From positions 62,001-126,000 of the forward strand of contig NZ_JACFSZ010000009.1 in NCBI RefSeq assembly GCF_014805525.1: DNA of 64,000 bases. Direction: 5' to 3'. The DNA is from Rhabdothermincola sediminis. GTDB taxonomy: Bacteria > Actinomycetota > Acidimicrobiia > Acidimicrobiales > Acidimicrobilacustridaceae. The position numbers were made by a program, and so were the translations under genes. The notes beneath the pieces were generated by a model, which was not told where the DNA came from, made no database searches, and saw only the letters and a program-made list of their open reading frames with translations. Shown piece by piece: positions 16,881 through 25,578 of this stretch (its first letter is position 1; each line of letters begins with the position of its first letter).

Positions 16881-17882
16881 CTACTCCTCGAGACCGACGG
16901 GCGCGCCGTCCACGATCTGGTCGAGGTACTCGGACCAGCCGTAGCCCACTCGCCCGTCCCCGAGCGTCCATTCCGTGAGGCCCTCGGAGATCCGGGTCAC
17001 GAGCCCATCTCGACGGTTCCGCAGGGGGATCAGGTTCAGCACCCGGCCGGTGACGGTCCATTCGAGCGGTTCGCCGCCGGGGCCCGCAGCCCGCAGGACC
17101 GCTTCGATGCTGCGGTGGTAGCGCTCCTGGCCTTCCCAGCCGGTGCTGATCCGGAGGTCGTGCACCGGGATCATCCGCGCACCGACCCACACGAAGCCTC
17201 CGCGGGTCCCCTCGCCGTCGCGCCGAGCGATGCGAGACCCCATGAAGCCGAACTCGGCCCCGAAGTTGGCGGTCAGCCAGCGGTAGTACCACGGCGCCTG
17301 CCAGGTGCGCGGACCCCACGAGTGGTCCCGCAGCCCGAACCCGGCGAGCTGCCACTGCTGCTCGCCCACCCGGCAGGTCCCCACGGCCGACACGAGTTGC
17401 TCGTAGTGGCCCCGGGCGAACTCCTCCCCCGGGCGCTCGTGGGCCTCCTCGGGCTCACCGCCGAACATGTCGCTCACCCGCCGGTAGACGAGTGCCACCT
17501 CGCAGTCGGCGTGCGGGTTCTCGGTGAAGGCTCGCCGGGGATTGGCCATCGCCAGCGGATCCTCGAGCAGCACCACCCCCCCGGAGTAGGACACCGTCAG
17601 CTGCTCGAACGGCTCGACGACCTCGAAACGCATGCCTGCGGCGTCGAACGCGTCGTTCGTGTGGACCTCCGGGCGCTGGAACATGAACGCCACCCGGCCG
17701 TCAGGGAGGTAGAGGCACACGGTCATCTCACCTCGACCCTCGTTGGCTCGGTTGCCCAGGCGGAAGAACCCACCCAGCTGCGCTCCCGGGTCGTAGACGT
17801 TGAAGTACATGCTCTCGTTGAACGTCGGCTCCGGGCCGAGCTCGTGCAGGTACTCGTCCTGGGGATCGAGGCGCACTCGCAT
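16881..17882 (-). CDS. Conserved beta-rich protein with DHSWG motif
   Basis: A 333-residue protein without signal peptide, rich in predicted beta strands. It contains GFGLRDHSWGPRTW (about residues 182-195) followed by aromatic-rich WYYRWLTANFGAEFGFMGS. This signature recurs in lipocalin-like proteins near steroid and lipid catabolism genes in actinobacteria, distantly resembling the AttH/CrtC fold. That placement is from memory and moderate at best. It is divergent from the large surface hydrolase. Catalytic function is unknown. Confidence 0.65.
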   Translation of the reverse strand: MRVRLDPQDEYLHELGPEPTFNESMYFNVYDPGAQLGGFFRLGNRANEGRGEMTVCLYLPDGRVAFMFQRPEVHTNDAFDAAGMRFEVVEPFEQLTVSYSGGVVLLEDPLAMANPRRAFTENPHADCEVALVYRRVSDMFGGEPEEAHERPGEEFARGHYEQLVSAVGTCRVGEQQWQLAGFGLRDHSWGPRTWQAPWYYRWLTANFGAEFGFMGSRIARRDGEGTRGGFVWVGARMIPVHDLRISTGWEGQERYHRSIEAVLRAAGPGGEPLEWTVTGRVLNLIPLRNRRDGLVTRISEGLTEWTLGDGRVGYGWSEYLDQIVDGAPVGLEE

Positions 17883-17950
17883 ACAGCCACCCTATTGCTA
17901 CGTTGAGTGCCTTGCCGGGCCGGACGGTGCCCGGGAGGAAGGGGGATCCG

Positions 17951-20743
17951 GTGTCACCACGAACGGTCGGGGCTCGTCGCGGGCTCGTGCTCCTCGTGAC
18001 GCTCGCGATGGCCGCGGGACTCGCCGGCCTGGCGCCTGCCGGCCAGGTGGAGGCGGCACCCCCGCCGTTCGCCGCCCACGGCAGCGTGAACCAGGTCTGG
18101 GTCGTGGACCTCACCCCCGGTGTCCCCGTCGAGCTGCTCGATGCCGGCGACGCGGTGGTGGGCAGCGGGATCGCGGACAGCCAGGGTGCGTACCTGTTCC
18201 GCCAGGTCCCTTCCGGTGGCGGCTACCGGGTTCGTCAGAGCGGCCAGCTGTCAGCCCCGCTCACGGTGACGGAGCCGACCGAGCACCCCGATGACGCGTT
18301 CTACGACGCCATCACCATCCCCATCGGCTACGGCTACCTGCCCACCCGCGACGGCACGACCTTGAGTGTGAACGTGAGCCCACCGCTCAACTACGAGCCC
18401 GGCAAGCGCTACCCGGTGCTGGTGAACTACTCCGGCTACGACCCGAGCGCGCCCGGCCAGGCCTCGCCGGAGACCCTGGTGTTCACGGTCCACGACTACT
18501 TCGTGGTCGGGGTGAACATGCGTGGAACCGGCTGCTCGGGAGGGGCGTTCGACTACTTCGAGACCCTCCAGTCGCTCGATGGGTACGACGTGATCGAGGC
18601 CCTCGCCCGCCAGAGCTGGTCCAACGGCGACGTCGGGATGGTGGGGATCTCCTACCCGGGGATCAGCCAGCTCTTCGTGGCCGCGACCCAGCCCCCGCAC
18701 CTGCGGGCGATCACCCCGTTGTCGGTCATCGCGGACACGGTCCGCTCCACCCTTTACCCCGGCGGGATCCTCAACAGCGGGTTCGCGCTCGGCTGGGCGA
18801 CCGACCGGGTCAACGCTGCCAAACCGGCGGCGGCCGGGTGGGCGAAGGCCAGGATCAACAACGGGGACACGACGTGCGCCGCCAACCAGAAGCTGCGCCT
18901 GCAGTCGGCGGATCTGCTGAGCCAGATCCAGCCCGAGCGCTACTACGAGCCCCGCTTCGACGCCCTGGCGCCTCGGACCTTCGTCAACCGCATCCAGGTG
19001 CCCGTGTACCTGTCGGGCTCGTTCCAGGACGAGCAGACCGGTGGTCACTTCTCGACCATGGTCGACGACTTCGATCCGTCGATCCCACTGAAGGTGACGC
19101 TCACCAACGGCACCCATGTCGAGCCGCTGGGCCCGGAGCAGCTCACCAGGGTGCTTGAGTTCGTCGACTTCTACGTCGGGCGGCGCATCCCGATGGTCAA
19201 TCCCCTGGTGCGCTTCGCCGTCGGGGATGTCTACACCACGCTGTTCGGCGCACCGGCGGCGCTCCCGCCGGATCGTTTCATCGGATACCCGGACTACGGG
19301 TCGGCACTGGCGGCGTACGAGGCCGAACCCACGGTCCGGGTGTTGTGGGAGAACGGCGGCACCGCTGACGCGCCAGGGATGCCGCTGTCCACCGCGGAGA
19401 CCACCTATGCCGACTGGCCTGTTCCCGGAGCGGTCACCACCAGCTGGTACCTCGACGCCGACGGTCGCCTCTCGAGCGCGCCGCCCACCATTCCCGACGG
19501 GGAGCCCCGGGGCGTCTCGTCCTACACCTACTCGCCCTCGGCGAAGCCGGCGCGCACGTTCTTCGGATCCACCGAGGCGATCTGGCAGCGTGACGCGGTC
19601 CTCGATTGGGAGCCGTTGGCCGAGGGCACGGCGCGCAGCTTCGTGACCGATCCGTTCAGCGTCGAGACGGCGATCGCCGGCATGGGCAGCGTCGACCTCT
19701 GGCTGCGCTCGGGCGCGCCGGACACCGATCTCGAGGTGACCATCACCGAGGTCCGTCCGGACGGGGAGGAGCGCTACGTGCAGAGCGGGTGGCTGCGTGC
19801 CCGGGGGCGTGCCCTCGACGAGGCGCGCTCCACCGAGCTCGAGCCCTTCCACACGTTCCTGGAGGCCGACGCCGCCCCGATGCCCGCGGGGCAGTTCGTA
19901 CCGGTGCGCATCGCGTTGTTCCCGTTCGCCCACGTGTTCCGCGAAGGCTCGCGCCTGCGGCTCAGCATCGAAGCGCCCGGAGGCAACCAACCGTTCTGGG
20001 AGTTCACCACCGGTGGGGTCGACGGTTCCCGCAACGACATCGCCCACAGCATCGGTCGGCCCTCCCGGCTGGTCCTGCCGGTGCTGCCCGCCTCGCTGGC
20101 ACCGAGCGTCCCCACCGAGTACCCGGCGTGCCCGTCGGTGCGTAACCAGCCCTGCCGCGAGTACCGGCCCGACCGGATCCCGACCGGGGTGACGATCACC
20201 GCGGACGGATCCGGTGCCTTGGTGGTCACATGGAGTCCGCCGCCATCGGGTGGGGAGCCGACGGCGTACCAGGTGGAGATCGAGCCCGAGGGAGCTGGCG
20301 GGGGCGTGCTGGCCGTCGGATCCGAGCCCCGCGGCACGGCGGCGCTGGAGCCGCTCTCGGTCGAGGTCGGCGGCGACGTGACCAGCTACCGGCTGACGGA
20401 CCCGGTGAAGGGGGTGCGGTATCGAGCGACGGTGCAGGCCCGCTACGACGATATCGAGGCACCGGTGTCGAACGCCTCGCTGCCGGCGGCGGTCGAGGAT
20501 CCGGCGGCGACCACCACCACGACCTCCGCTCCGGGCCAGCAGGTGACGGGAGGTCAGCCGCCCGCCGAGACCGAGCAGGCGGCGGAGCACCGGTCGTCGG
20601 TCGCCACCGGCGTCCTGCCGGTGACCGGTGTGGCGGCGGCGCTGCTGGCAGGGGTCGCCCTCGCGCTGGTGTTCGCGGGTGTGGCTCTCAACCGCAGCGA
20701 GCGAGCGCGCTCGCCGCTCGGAGGTGCTCGACGAGCTCGCTGA
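17951..20743 (+). CDS. LPXTG-anchored CocE/NonD (X-Pro peptidase S15-like) hydrolase
   Basis: A 930-residue surface protein with a signal peptide at residues 1-34 (GLVLLVTLAMAAGLAGLAP). A short beta domain at about 40-115 precedes an alpha/beta-hydrolase domain with the nucleophile motif GMVGISYPGIS near residues 230-240. A C-terminal jelly-roll domain typical of the CocE/S15 family follows, then a fibronectin-III-like domain near 755-855. The end is a sorting signal: LPVTG, a hydrophobic helix and a basic tail. GTG at 17951 has a strong GGAGGAAGGGGG Shine-Dalgarno. Substrates in the family include X-Pro peptides and esters. The 3' end overlaps the Mug-type gene by 56 bp on the other strand. 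Confidence 0.88.
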   Translation: MSPRTVGARRGLVLLVTLAMAAGLAGLAPAGQVEAAPPPFAAHGSVNQVWVVDLTPGVPVELLDAGDAVVGSGIADSQGAYLFRQVPSGGGYRVRQSGQLSAPLTVTEPTEHPDDAFYDAITIPIGYGYLPTRDGTTLSVNVSPPLNYEPGKRYPVLVNYSGYDPSAPGQASPETLVFTVHDYFVVGVNMRGTGCSGGAFDYFETLQSLDGYDVIEALARQSWSNGDVGMVGISYPGISQLFVAATQPPHLRAITPLSVIADTVRSTLYPGGILNSGFALGWATDRVNAAKPAAAGWAKARINNGDTTCAANQKLRLQSADLLSQIQPERYYEPRFDALAPRTFVNRIQVPVYLSGSFQDEQTGGHFSTMVDDFDPSIPLKVTLTNGTHVEPLGPEQLTRVLEFVDFYVGRRIPMVNPLVRFAVGDVYTTLFGAPAALPPDRFIGYPDYGSALAAYEAEPTVRVLWENGGTADAPGMPLSTAETTYADWPVPGAVTTSWYLDADGRLSSAPPTIPDGEPRGVSSYTYSPSAKPARTFFGSTEAIWQRDAVLDWEPLAEGTARSFVTDPFSVETAIAGMGSVDLWLRSGAPDTDLEVTITEVRPDGEERYVQSGWLRARGRALDEARSTELEPFHTFLEADAAPMPAGQFVPVRIALFPFAHVFREGSRLRLSIEAPGGNQPFWEFTTGGVDGSRNDIAHSIGRPSRLVLPVLPASLAPSVPTEYPACPSVRNQPCREYRPDRIPTGVTITADGSGALVVTWSPPPSGGEPTAYQVEIEPEGAGGGVLAVGSEPRGTAALEPLSVEVGGDVTSYRLTDPVKGVRYRATVQARYDDIEAPVSNASLPAAVEDPAATTTTTSAPGQQVTGGQPPAETEQAAEHRSSVATGVLPVTGVAAALLAGVALALVFAGVALNRSERARSPLGGARRAR

Positions 20744-21413
20744 GGGACGCGTGGGCGTTCACGCCGCTGGTGTTGGGCATGACGTAGAGGGGTGAGCCCG
20801 AGAGTCCGCCCGCCTGCACACCCACGACGGCCTGCCGGCCGGCGGCCGCCCGCCAGCCGGTGATCCCCACCAGGCACACCGCGCCCGGTCGCAACCACTC
20901 GACCAGGCGGCTGACCCGCTCCAGCCCGGCACGCAGCTCGACCGTGGACAGCGCGTGGGCCCGCGCGGTGGCTCGCTTCACCAGATCGGTCATGCCGACC
21001 CGGTGGTGGTGCAGGGCGTGGAGCGGATCGCGGTCGACCGTGACCAGGCCCGCGGCCAGAGCTGCAGGCCAGAACCGGTTGCCTGGACGAGCGAAGCCCA
21101 CGCCGGCATCGGCCGCGAAGAGGCTGGGATTCAGGCCCACCACGAGCAGGTGCATGTCGGGCGCCACGGTGTCGGCGAGGGTGCGGGACCGGCGGGCGGT
21201 GATCACCAGCCCATCCGCCTTGCGTCCGGGCCGCTGGATGGACTCCACCTCGAAGCCCGCCCCGGTGACCACGTCGCGGAGGCGTGCCCGGGGCCATCCC
21301 GGATCGACGGAGACCTCGAACCGCTCGCCGACCACCATGGCCCGGTGCTGTTCGGCCAGCGCGAGCGGCACGTCTCGCGGTGAGAGGTGGGCCAGGCGGA
21401 GCAGGCCGGTCAC
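20688..21413 (-). CDS. mug: Mismatch-specific DNA glycosylase (Mug/TDG-like)
   Basis: A 241-residue protein whose residues 85-235 are a Mug-type uracil-DNA glycosylase. The catalytic motif is GLNPSLFAADAGVGFARPGNRFWP (split families use GINPG) near residue 93, and the second motif MPNTSGVNAHAS lies near 213. Family members remove U or T opposite G. The first 75 residues (VSVDPGWPRARLRDVVTGAG, ITARR) resemble the C-terminal end of a SAM-dependent methyltransferase, so this may be a partial fusion. It is coupled by 4-nt overlap to the upstream small gene. Confidence 0.85.
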   Translation of the reverse strand: MTGLLRLAHLSPRDVPLALAEQHRAMVVGERFEVSVDPGWPRARLRDVVTGAGFEVESIQRPGRKADGLVITARRSRTLADTVAPDMHLLVVGLNPSLFAADAGVGFARPGNRFWPAALAAGLVTVDRDPLHALHHHRVGMTDLVKRATARAHALSTVELRAGLERVSRLVEWLRPGAVCLVGITGWRAAAGRQAVVGVQAGGLSGSPLYVMPNTSGVNAHASLSELVEHLRAASALARCG

Positions 21414-21724
21414 AGGAGCTCGAGCTGCTCGGTGCGGGCGGCCCGCTCGGCCAGGCTCTCCCAGACGGTCCCTCCCCGCGGCCCGGTGGTGCGCACCTGG
21501 AGGTGCTCGATGGTGATCGCCCGGGCGGCGCCCTTGGCGTCGCGCAACCCGACGCTCCCGTCACGCTCACGCCTCACCACGACGGCTTCCTTCCATCGCT
21601 CGTCGGCCCGGCGGCGGAACCGGACGTGATCACCCGGACGGAGCCCCAGGGCCGCGAGGCCCGGCTCCGGGAAGGGGTCCGGGGTCCGGCGCGGACCGCG
21701 ACCGGGGTCGCGCCGCTGGCTCAC
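21410..21724 (-). CDS. Small basic conserved-type protein next to mug
   Basis: A 104-residue basic protein with a central small beta domain (GDHVRFRRRADERWKEAVVV, GSVGLRDAKGAARAITIEHL) that may bind nucleic acid. It starts with GTG overlapping the SDR stop codon by 4 nt and overlaps the Mug start by 4 nt, so all three genes form one translationally coupled operon. No catalytic motif is visible; function unknown. Confidence 0.65.
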   Translation of the reverse strand: MSQRRDPGRGPRRTPDPFPEPGLAALGLRPGDHVRFRRRADERWKEAVVVRRERDGSVGLRDAKGAARAITIEHLQVRTTGPRGGTVWESLAERAARTEQLELL

Positions 21725-22494
21725 GGCTCACCGAGGAAGCGGGCTTGCAGGCGGCGCATGCCCGCCAGCCAGCGCTCGGGGTCGTCGGCCTTGCGGCGCA
21801 GGTACTCGGCGACTTCGGGGTGGGGCAGGATCAGGAATCGCTCCGCGGCCAAGCCGTCCAGGGCCGCCTCGGCCACCGCCTCGGGGGACAGCACGCCGTC
21901 GACTCCTGCCACGCCACCGCTGGCGGTGCCCCCGATCATGGGGGTGTCGACGGCTTGGGGACAGAGCACGGAGACCTTCAGACCCCGATCCCCGTGGGTG
22001 ATGGCCAGCCACTCCGCGAAGGCCACCGCCGCGTGCTTGGTGACCGTGTAGGGGGCGGAGCCGATCTGGCTGAGCAACCCTGCGGCCGACGCGGTGTTCA
22101 GCAGGTACCCGCCGCCTCGCTCGAGCATCCGGGGGACGAGGTGCCTGGCGGCCCACACGTGGGCCATCACGTTCACGTCGATGATCCGCCGCCAGGCGTC
22201 GTCGGGCACCTCGGGACCGCCGACGGCGAGGATCCCGGCGTTCGAGCAGAACAGGTCGATCGGGCCGTGCTCCGCTTCGGTGCGCTCGATCAGTGCCACG
22301 ATCTCGGGCTCGCGGGTGACGTCGGTGGGCGCCGCCGCCCCGCCGATCTCCGCCGCCACCCGCTCGGCGCCGCTGGCATCGCGATCCGCCACCACGACAG
22401 CAGCGGCTCCTGCTTCGGCGAAGCGGCGGGCGAGCGCTCGCCCGATGCCGGATGCCGCTCCGGTCACCACCACCACCCGGTCACGCACCTCCAT
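21721..22494 (-). CDS. SDR family NAD(P)-dependent oxidoreductase
   Basis: A 257-residue classical short-chain dehydrogenase. The cofactor loop is VVTGAASGIGRALARRF (residues 9-25), the structural motif CSNAGIL near 84, and the catalytic Ser and Y-x3-K are in NTASAAGLLSQIGSAPYTVTK. Substrate unknown. It leads the operon with the small basic protein and the DNA glycosylase. Confidence 0.9.
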   Translation of the reverse strand: MEVRDRVVVVTGAASGIGRALARRFAEAGAAAVVVADRDASGAERVAAEIGGAAAPTDVTREPEIVALIERTEAEHGPIDLFCSNAGILAVGGPEVPDDAWRRIIDVNVMAHVWAARHLVPRMLERGGGYLLNTASAAGLLSQIGSAPYTVTKHAAVAFAEWLAITHGDRGLKVSVLCPQAVDTPMIGGTASGGVAGVDGVLSPEAVAEAALDGLAAERFLILPHPEVAEYLRRKADDPERWLAGMRRLQARFLGEP

Positions 22495-22512
22495 GGCGGA
22501 CCTCCCGCGTCG

Positions 22513-23526
22513 CTACCGCCCTGCCGAGGCGGCGGCCTCGAGGGTGCGGCGGATGACGGTCATGCGGTCGGGGCCCCAGGGCAGTGGCATCACGATCGGT
22601 ACCTCGACACCGGCGTCGAGGTAGGCCCGCACGGTCGCGGCCACGTGGTCGGCGTCGCCCATGACGTCGATGGCGTCGATCATGCGGTCGGACACCGCGG
22701 CAAGCGCGCCTTCCCGGTCCCTGGCCCCGTGGCGGGCCCGGATCTCGGACACCTCCTCACCGAAGCCCGCCCGTTCGAAGTTGCGGGCATACGAGTCGAC
22801 CACGGCGTAGGAGAACAGGTCCCGCCGCGCGTGGTCGATGCCGTCCGGTCGCTCGCAGACCCCGACGTGCACGTAGGCGTAGATGGTGGCGTCACCGCCG
22901 GCACGGACCTGCTCGACCGACCAGGGGACGTGTGAAGCCGGCAGGTAGTTGAGCAGCACGCCGTCGGCCAGCTCACCCGCCAGCCGCAGCATCCCCGGGT
23001 TCAGCGCCCCGATCACGATCTTCGGCCGCCGCTCGCCGAGGCGCACCCCGAGACGGAATCGGTGCACCTCGTAGAACTCACCCGAGAACGACACCGACTC
23101 CCCCGACAGGCACTCGCGCAGCAAGGTGACGTACTCCCGCACCTGGGCTAGGGGTCGATCACCGAAGGGCGCGCCGTGCCACTGGCGAGTGACCACCGGG
23201 GAGCTGATACCTACCCCGAGCAGGATGTCGTTGTCGGGGTGCAGGGCCTGGAGCGTGGACGCGGCCATGGCGGCCAGCGGTGGGGTGCGCAGCTGGAGTG
23301 CGATCACCCCGGTGCCCAGATCCAGCGACGGCGCCACCTGGCCGACCGCGGCCAGGGTGGCGAACGCCTCGGGCCCGACGGTCTCGGCCGTCCAGAACGA
23401 GCGGTACCCGATCTCCTCGGCCCAACGGGCCGCGGTGATGGCGGCATCCAGGCCGAGGTTCATGAACCCGGCGAAGGTCACCCCCAGCGGTGCTCCGGCC
23501 GGGGCGTCGGCGGTCGGGGGGGTCAT
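22513..23526 (-). CDS. LLM class F420-type oxidoreductase
   Basis: A 337-residue luciferase-like TIM-barrel protein. Motifs are VTFAGFMNLGLDA, YRSFWTAETVGPEAFATLA, LDLGTGVIALQLRTPPLAAMAA, ILLGVGISSPVVTRQWHGAPF and PKIVIGALNPGMLRLAGELADGVLLNYLP. Likely F420-dependent by family and lineage. It lies 18 bp upstream of the SDR gene on the same strand, so it probably heads that operon. Confidence 0.88.
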   Translation of the reverse strand: MTPPTADAPAGAPLGVTFAGFMNLGLDAAITAARWAEEIGYRSFWTAETVGPEAFATLAAVGQVAPSLDLGTGVIALQLRTPPLAAMAASTLQALHPDNDILLGVGISSPVVTRQWHGAPFGDRPLAQVREYVTLLRECLSGESVSFSGEFYEVHRFRLGVRLGERRPKIVIGALNPGMLRLAGELADGVLLNYLPASHVPWSVEQVRAGGDATIYAYVHVGVCERPDGIDHARRDLFSYAVVDSYARNFERAGFGEEVSEIRARHGARDREGALAAVSDRMIDAIDVMGDADHVAATVRAYLDAGVEVPIVMPLPWGPDRMTVIRRTLEAAASAGR

Positions 23527-23617
23527 GGGCTGCGACCCTATCCCGCGCCGGCCCTCGCCTCGATTCGGTGCCGCCCTCCGTCGCCTGGGGCGCCGGATCC
23601 CCGGGTGGGATCGGCGG

Positions 23618-25081
23618 TCAGAACGATCCGGTGCGGGTGAGCCGGTAAGGGGCCGCCGAGCGGGCGTCGCCGTCCCAGCTCACCTGCGCGGTGAGCTCGG
23701 TGGAGTCATCCGTGAGGCAGTTCGGCTCCGGCACCGACACCGTCACCGGTGATCCGTCCCGGCTCACCTTCCCGCCCAGCAACTCCGATCCGTCGTAGAG
23801 CTCGAGCCGGGCCGCCGCGCCGGCCGGGCCGGCGAGCGTGACCTGGAAGGTGCCGTCGCAGAAGAGCTGGAACCGGTCCTGGACCGGGACGGGGTAGCGG
23901 TCGACATCGGCGCCCGGCACCAGGTTGGCTGACAGCGAGCTGGTCAGGGGCTGCCCGTCGACCGTGTCGGGGCCGGCCTCGCAGCCGTTGGTGGCGTCCG
24001 CGTCGTAGTCGGCGTGCTCACCGAGGCATCGGCTGCCGTCGGTGTTCGGCGCGGCCGGGGCACCGCACGGCTGGTACGGCTTGGGGGTGCAGGGCGACGA
24101 GGGGATGCTCGCCGCAGGCGATGCGGTGGCATCGGGACCGGCGAAGGCCACCCGGTGGCTGCGCAGGTACCACACGCCGGCGGCGATGGCACCGAGGCAC
24201 GCGACGGCAGCCAGGGTGCCGGCGCCGATCGCCGGCAGGAGCGCCGCCGAGCGCCGGCTCGGTCCCCGGGCGGCGACGATGGTGCCGGCGGGGCCGCCGG
24301 CCGCTGCGGCGGCCGAGGGTCGGCGACGAGGGTTGCGGTGCAGCATGGGTGCTAGCCGCCGGCGCAGGGAGCCGTTGAGTTCGCGGGGCAGTGGCGCCAG
24401 CCGGCCCTGCGCGGCTCGTTGGAGCGCGACGCGGGGGTCGCAGCGACCGTACGGTGGCTGGCCGGTGGCGGCGTACAGCAGGGTGGCACCGAGGGAGAAG
24501 ACGTCGCTCGCCGGGGTGGCGGGCTCGCCCCGGGCCTGTTCGGGAGCCATGAACTCGGGGGTGCCGATCGGGCTGCCGGTGGCGGTCAGCCCCGAGGTGG
24601 CGTCACGGATGCTCGCCACCCCGAAGTCGGCGAGGTGCGCTCGGCCCTCACGGTCGAACAGCACGTTGGCAGGCTTGATGTCCCGGTGGACGATGCCTTC
24701 CCGGTGCGCAGCCGCCAGCCCCGCCAGCAGGGTGTCGGCCAGGTGCTCGACCTGGCCCGGTGAGAGCGGGCCCCGCGTCCGCACGTGGTCGGCGAGGCCG
24801 CCACCGGCGAGGTACGGCATGACCAGCACGATCTCGTCACCGTCGTCGATCACGTCGAGGAGTGGCACGACGGCGGGGTGGTCCAACCGGGCCAGGGCCT
24901 CGGCTTCCCGGTGCACGCGCTGGCGGGCCTGTGCCAGGCCGAACGCGCTGCCGTGCAGCACCACTCGCTTCAGGGCGACGGGCCTGCCGGCCGGATCTCG
25001 GGCCAGGTCGACCACGCTCATGCCGCCACGTCCCAGGCGCTGTCGCAGTTCGTATCCGACGACTCGGGAGGAATGGCCCAC
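23618..25081 (-). CDS. Membrane Ser/Thr protein kinase (PknB-type)
   Basis: A 487-residue Hanks-type kinase. The Gly loop is GRGGMSVV at about residues 17-24, the ATP Lys in VALKRVVL, the catalytic loop HRDIKPANV and the metal loop DFGVAS. After MAPEQARGEP the domain ends near residue 265. A single transmembrane helix follows at about 293-313 (LLPAIGAGTLAAVACLGAIA), then a Cys-containing extracellular domain of about 165 residues with no PASTA repeats visible. GTG at 25081 is the best-supported start; longer frames add low-complexity sequence. Confidence 0.88.
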   Translation of the reverse strand: MGHSSRVVGYELRQRLGRGGMSVVDLARDPAGRPVALKRVVLHGSAFGLAQARQRVHREAEALARLDHPAVVPLLDVIDDGDEIVLVMPYLAGGGLADHVRTRGPLSPGQVEHLADTLLAGLAAAHREGIVHRDIKPANVLFDREGRAHLADFGVASIRDATSGLTATGSPIGTPEFMAPEQARGEPATPASDVFSLGATLLYAATGQPPYGRCDPRVALQRAAQGRLAPLPRELNGSLRRRLAPMLHRNPRRRPSAAAAAGGPAGTIVAARGPSRRSAALLPAIGAGTLAAVACLGAIAAGVWYLRSHRVAFAGPDATASPAASIPSSPCTPKPYQPCGAPAAPNTDGSRCLGEHADYDADATNGCEAGPDTVDGQPLTSSLSANLVPGADVDRYPVPVQDRFQLFCDGTFQVTLAGPAGAAARLELYDGSELLGGKVSRDGSPVTVSVPEPNCLTDDSTELTAQVSWDGDARSAAPYRLTRTGSF

Positions 25082-25341
25082 GCCTCCGCGAGCGTAGAGG
25101 GTCGGCGCGGCTGCTCTCGCGCGCCCTCCTGGTGGCGGGCGCGAGCGCGCAGGGTGATGCTCGTGGGGGCTTCGATGTCGGTAAGGTGGCGGGCAGTGGT
25201 GCAAGCGACCCTTGTCACAGCGGAATCGGGCTCGAAGTCGGCGAACATGCGCATTCGGCGCCGGGCCGCACCGGTCGCGCTGGAACAGTTCGGGCGTCGA
25301 CCGGTGTTGAGTACGTCGGACACACGACGACAGGAGACGAC

Positions 25342-25563
25342 ATGACCGAGACCGAGGTCGACACCATGCAGCAGATCGAGGTCGCCGATGTCGAGGCGCA
25401 CGGCGTCGATGGCGCGATCAGCGAGGCCCTCGCGCTGATCGACCGTGGTCTGGGCCACATGATGCATCGCGAGCTGGTGTCCACCGACGAGGTGGCCGAC
25501 CTGCTGCTCGATGTTCGCCTCCTGCTGACCGCGGATCTGGGCGAGGCGCCTTCGGCGAACTGA
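25342..25563 (+). CDS. Small acidic helical protein
   Basis: A 73-residue acidic protein (MTETEVDTMQQIEVADVEAH) with two predicted helices and no cysteines. The start is well marked by AGGAGA 6 bp upstream of ATG. It has its own upstream region of about 260 bp shared divergently with the kinase gene. The family is not recognised; it could be a kinase-linked adaptor, but only position supports that. Confidence 0.6.
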   Translation: MTETEVDTMQQIEVADVEAHGVDGAISEALALIDRGLGHMMHRELVSTDEVADLLLDVRLLLTADLGEAPSAN

Positions 25564-25578
25564 CGGTTCGACGCCGTC

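Noticed and set aside
18251-20590. A 779-codon open frame opposite the S15 hydrolase
   Set aside because: No domain signatures; wholly antisense to a gene with a signal peptide, catalytic motif and sorting signal.
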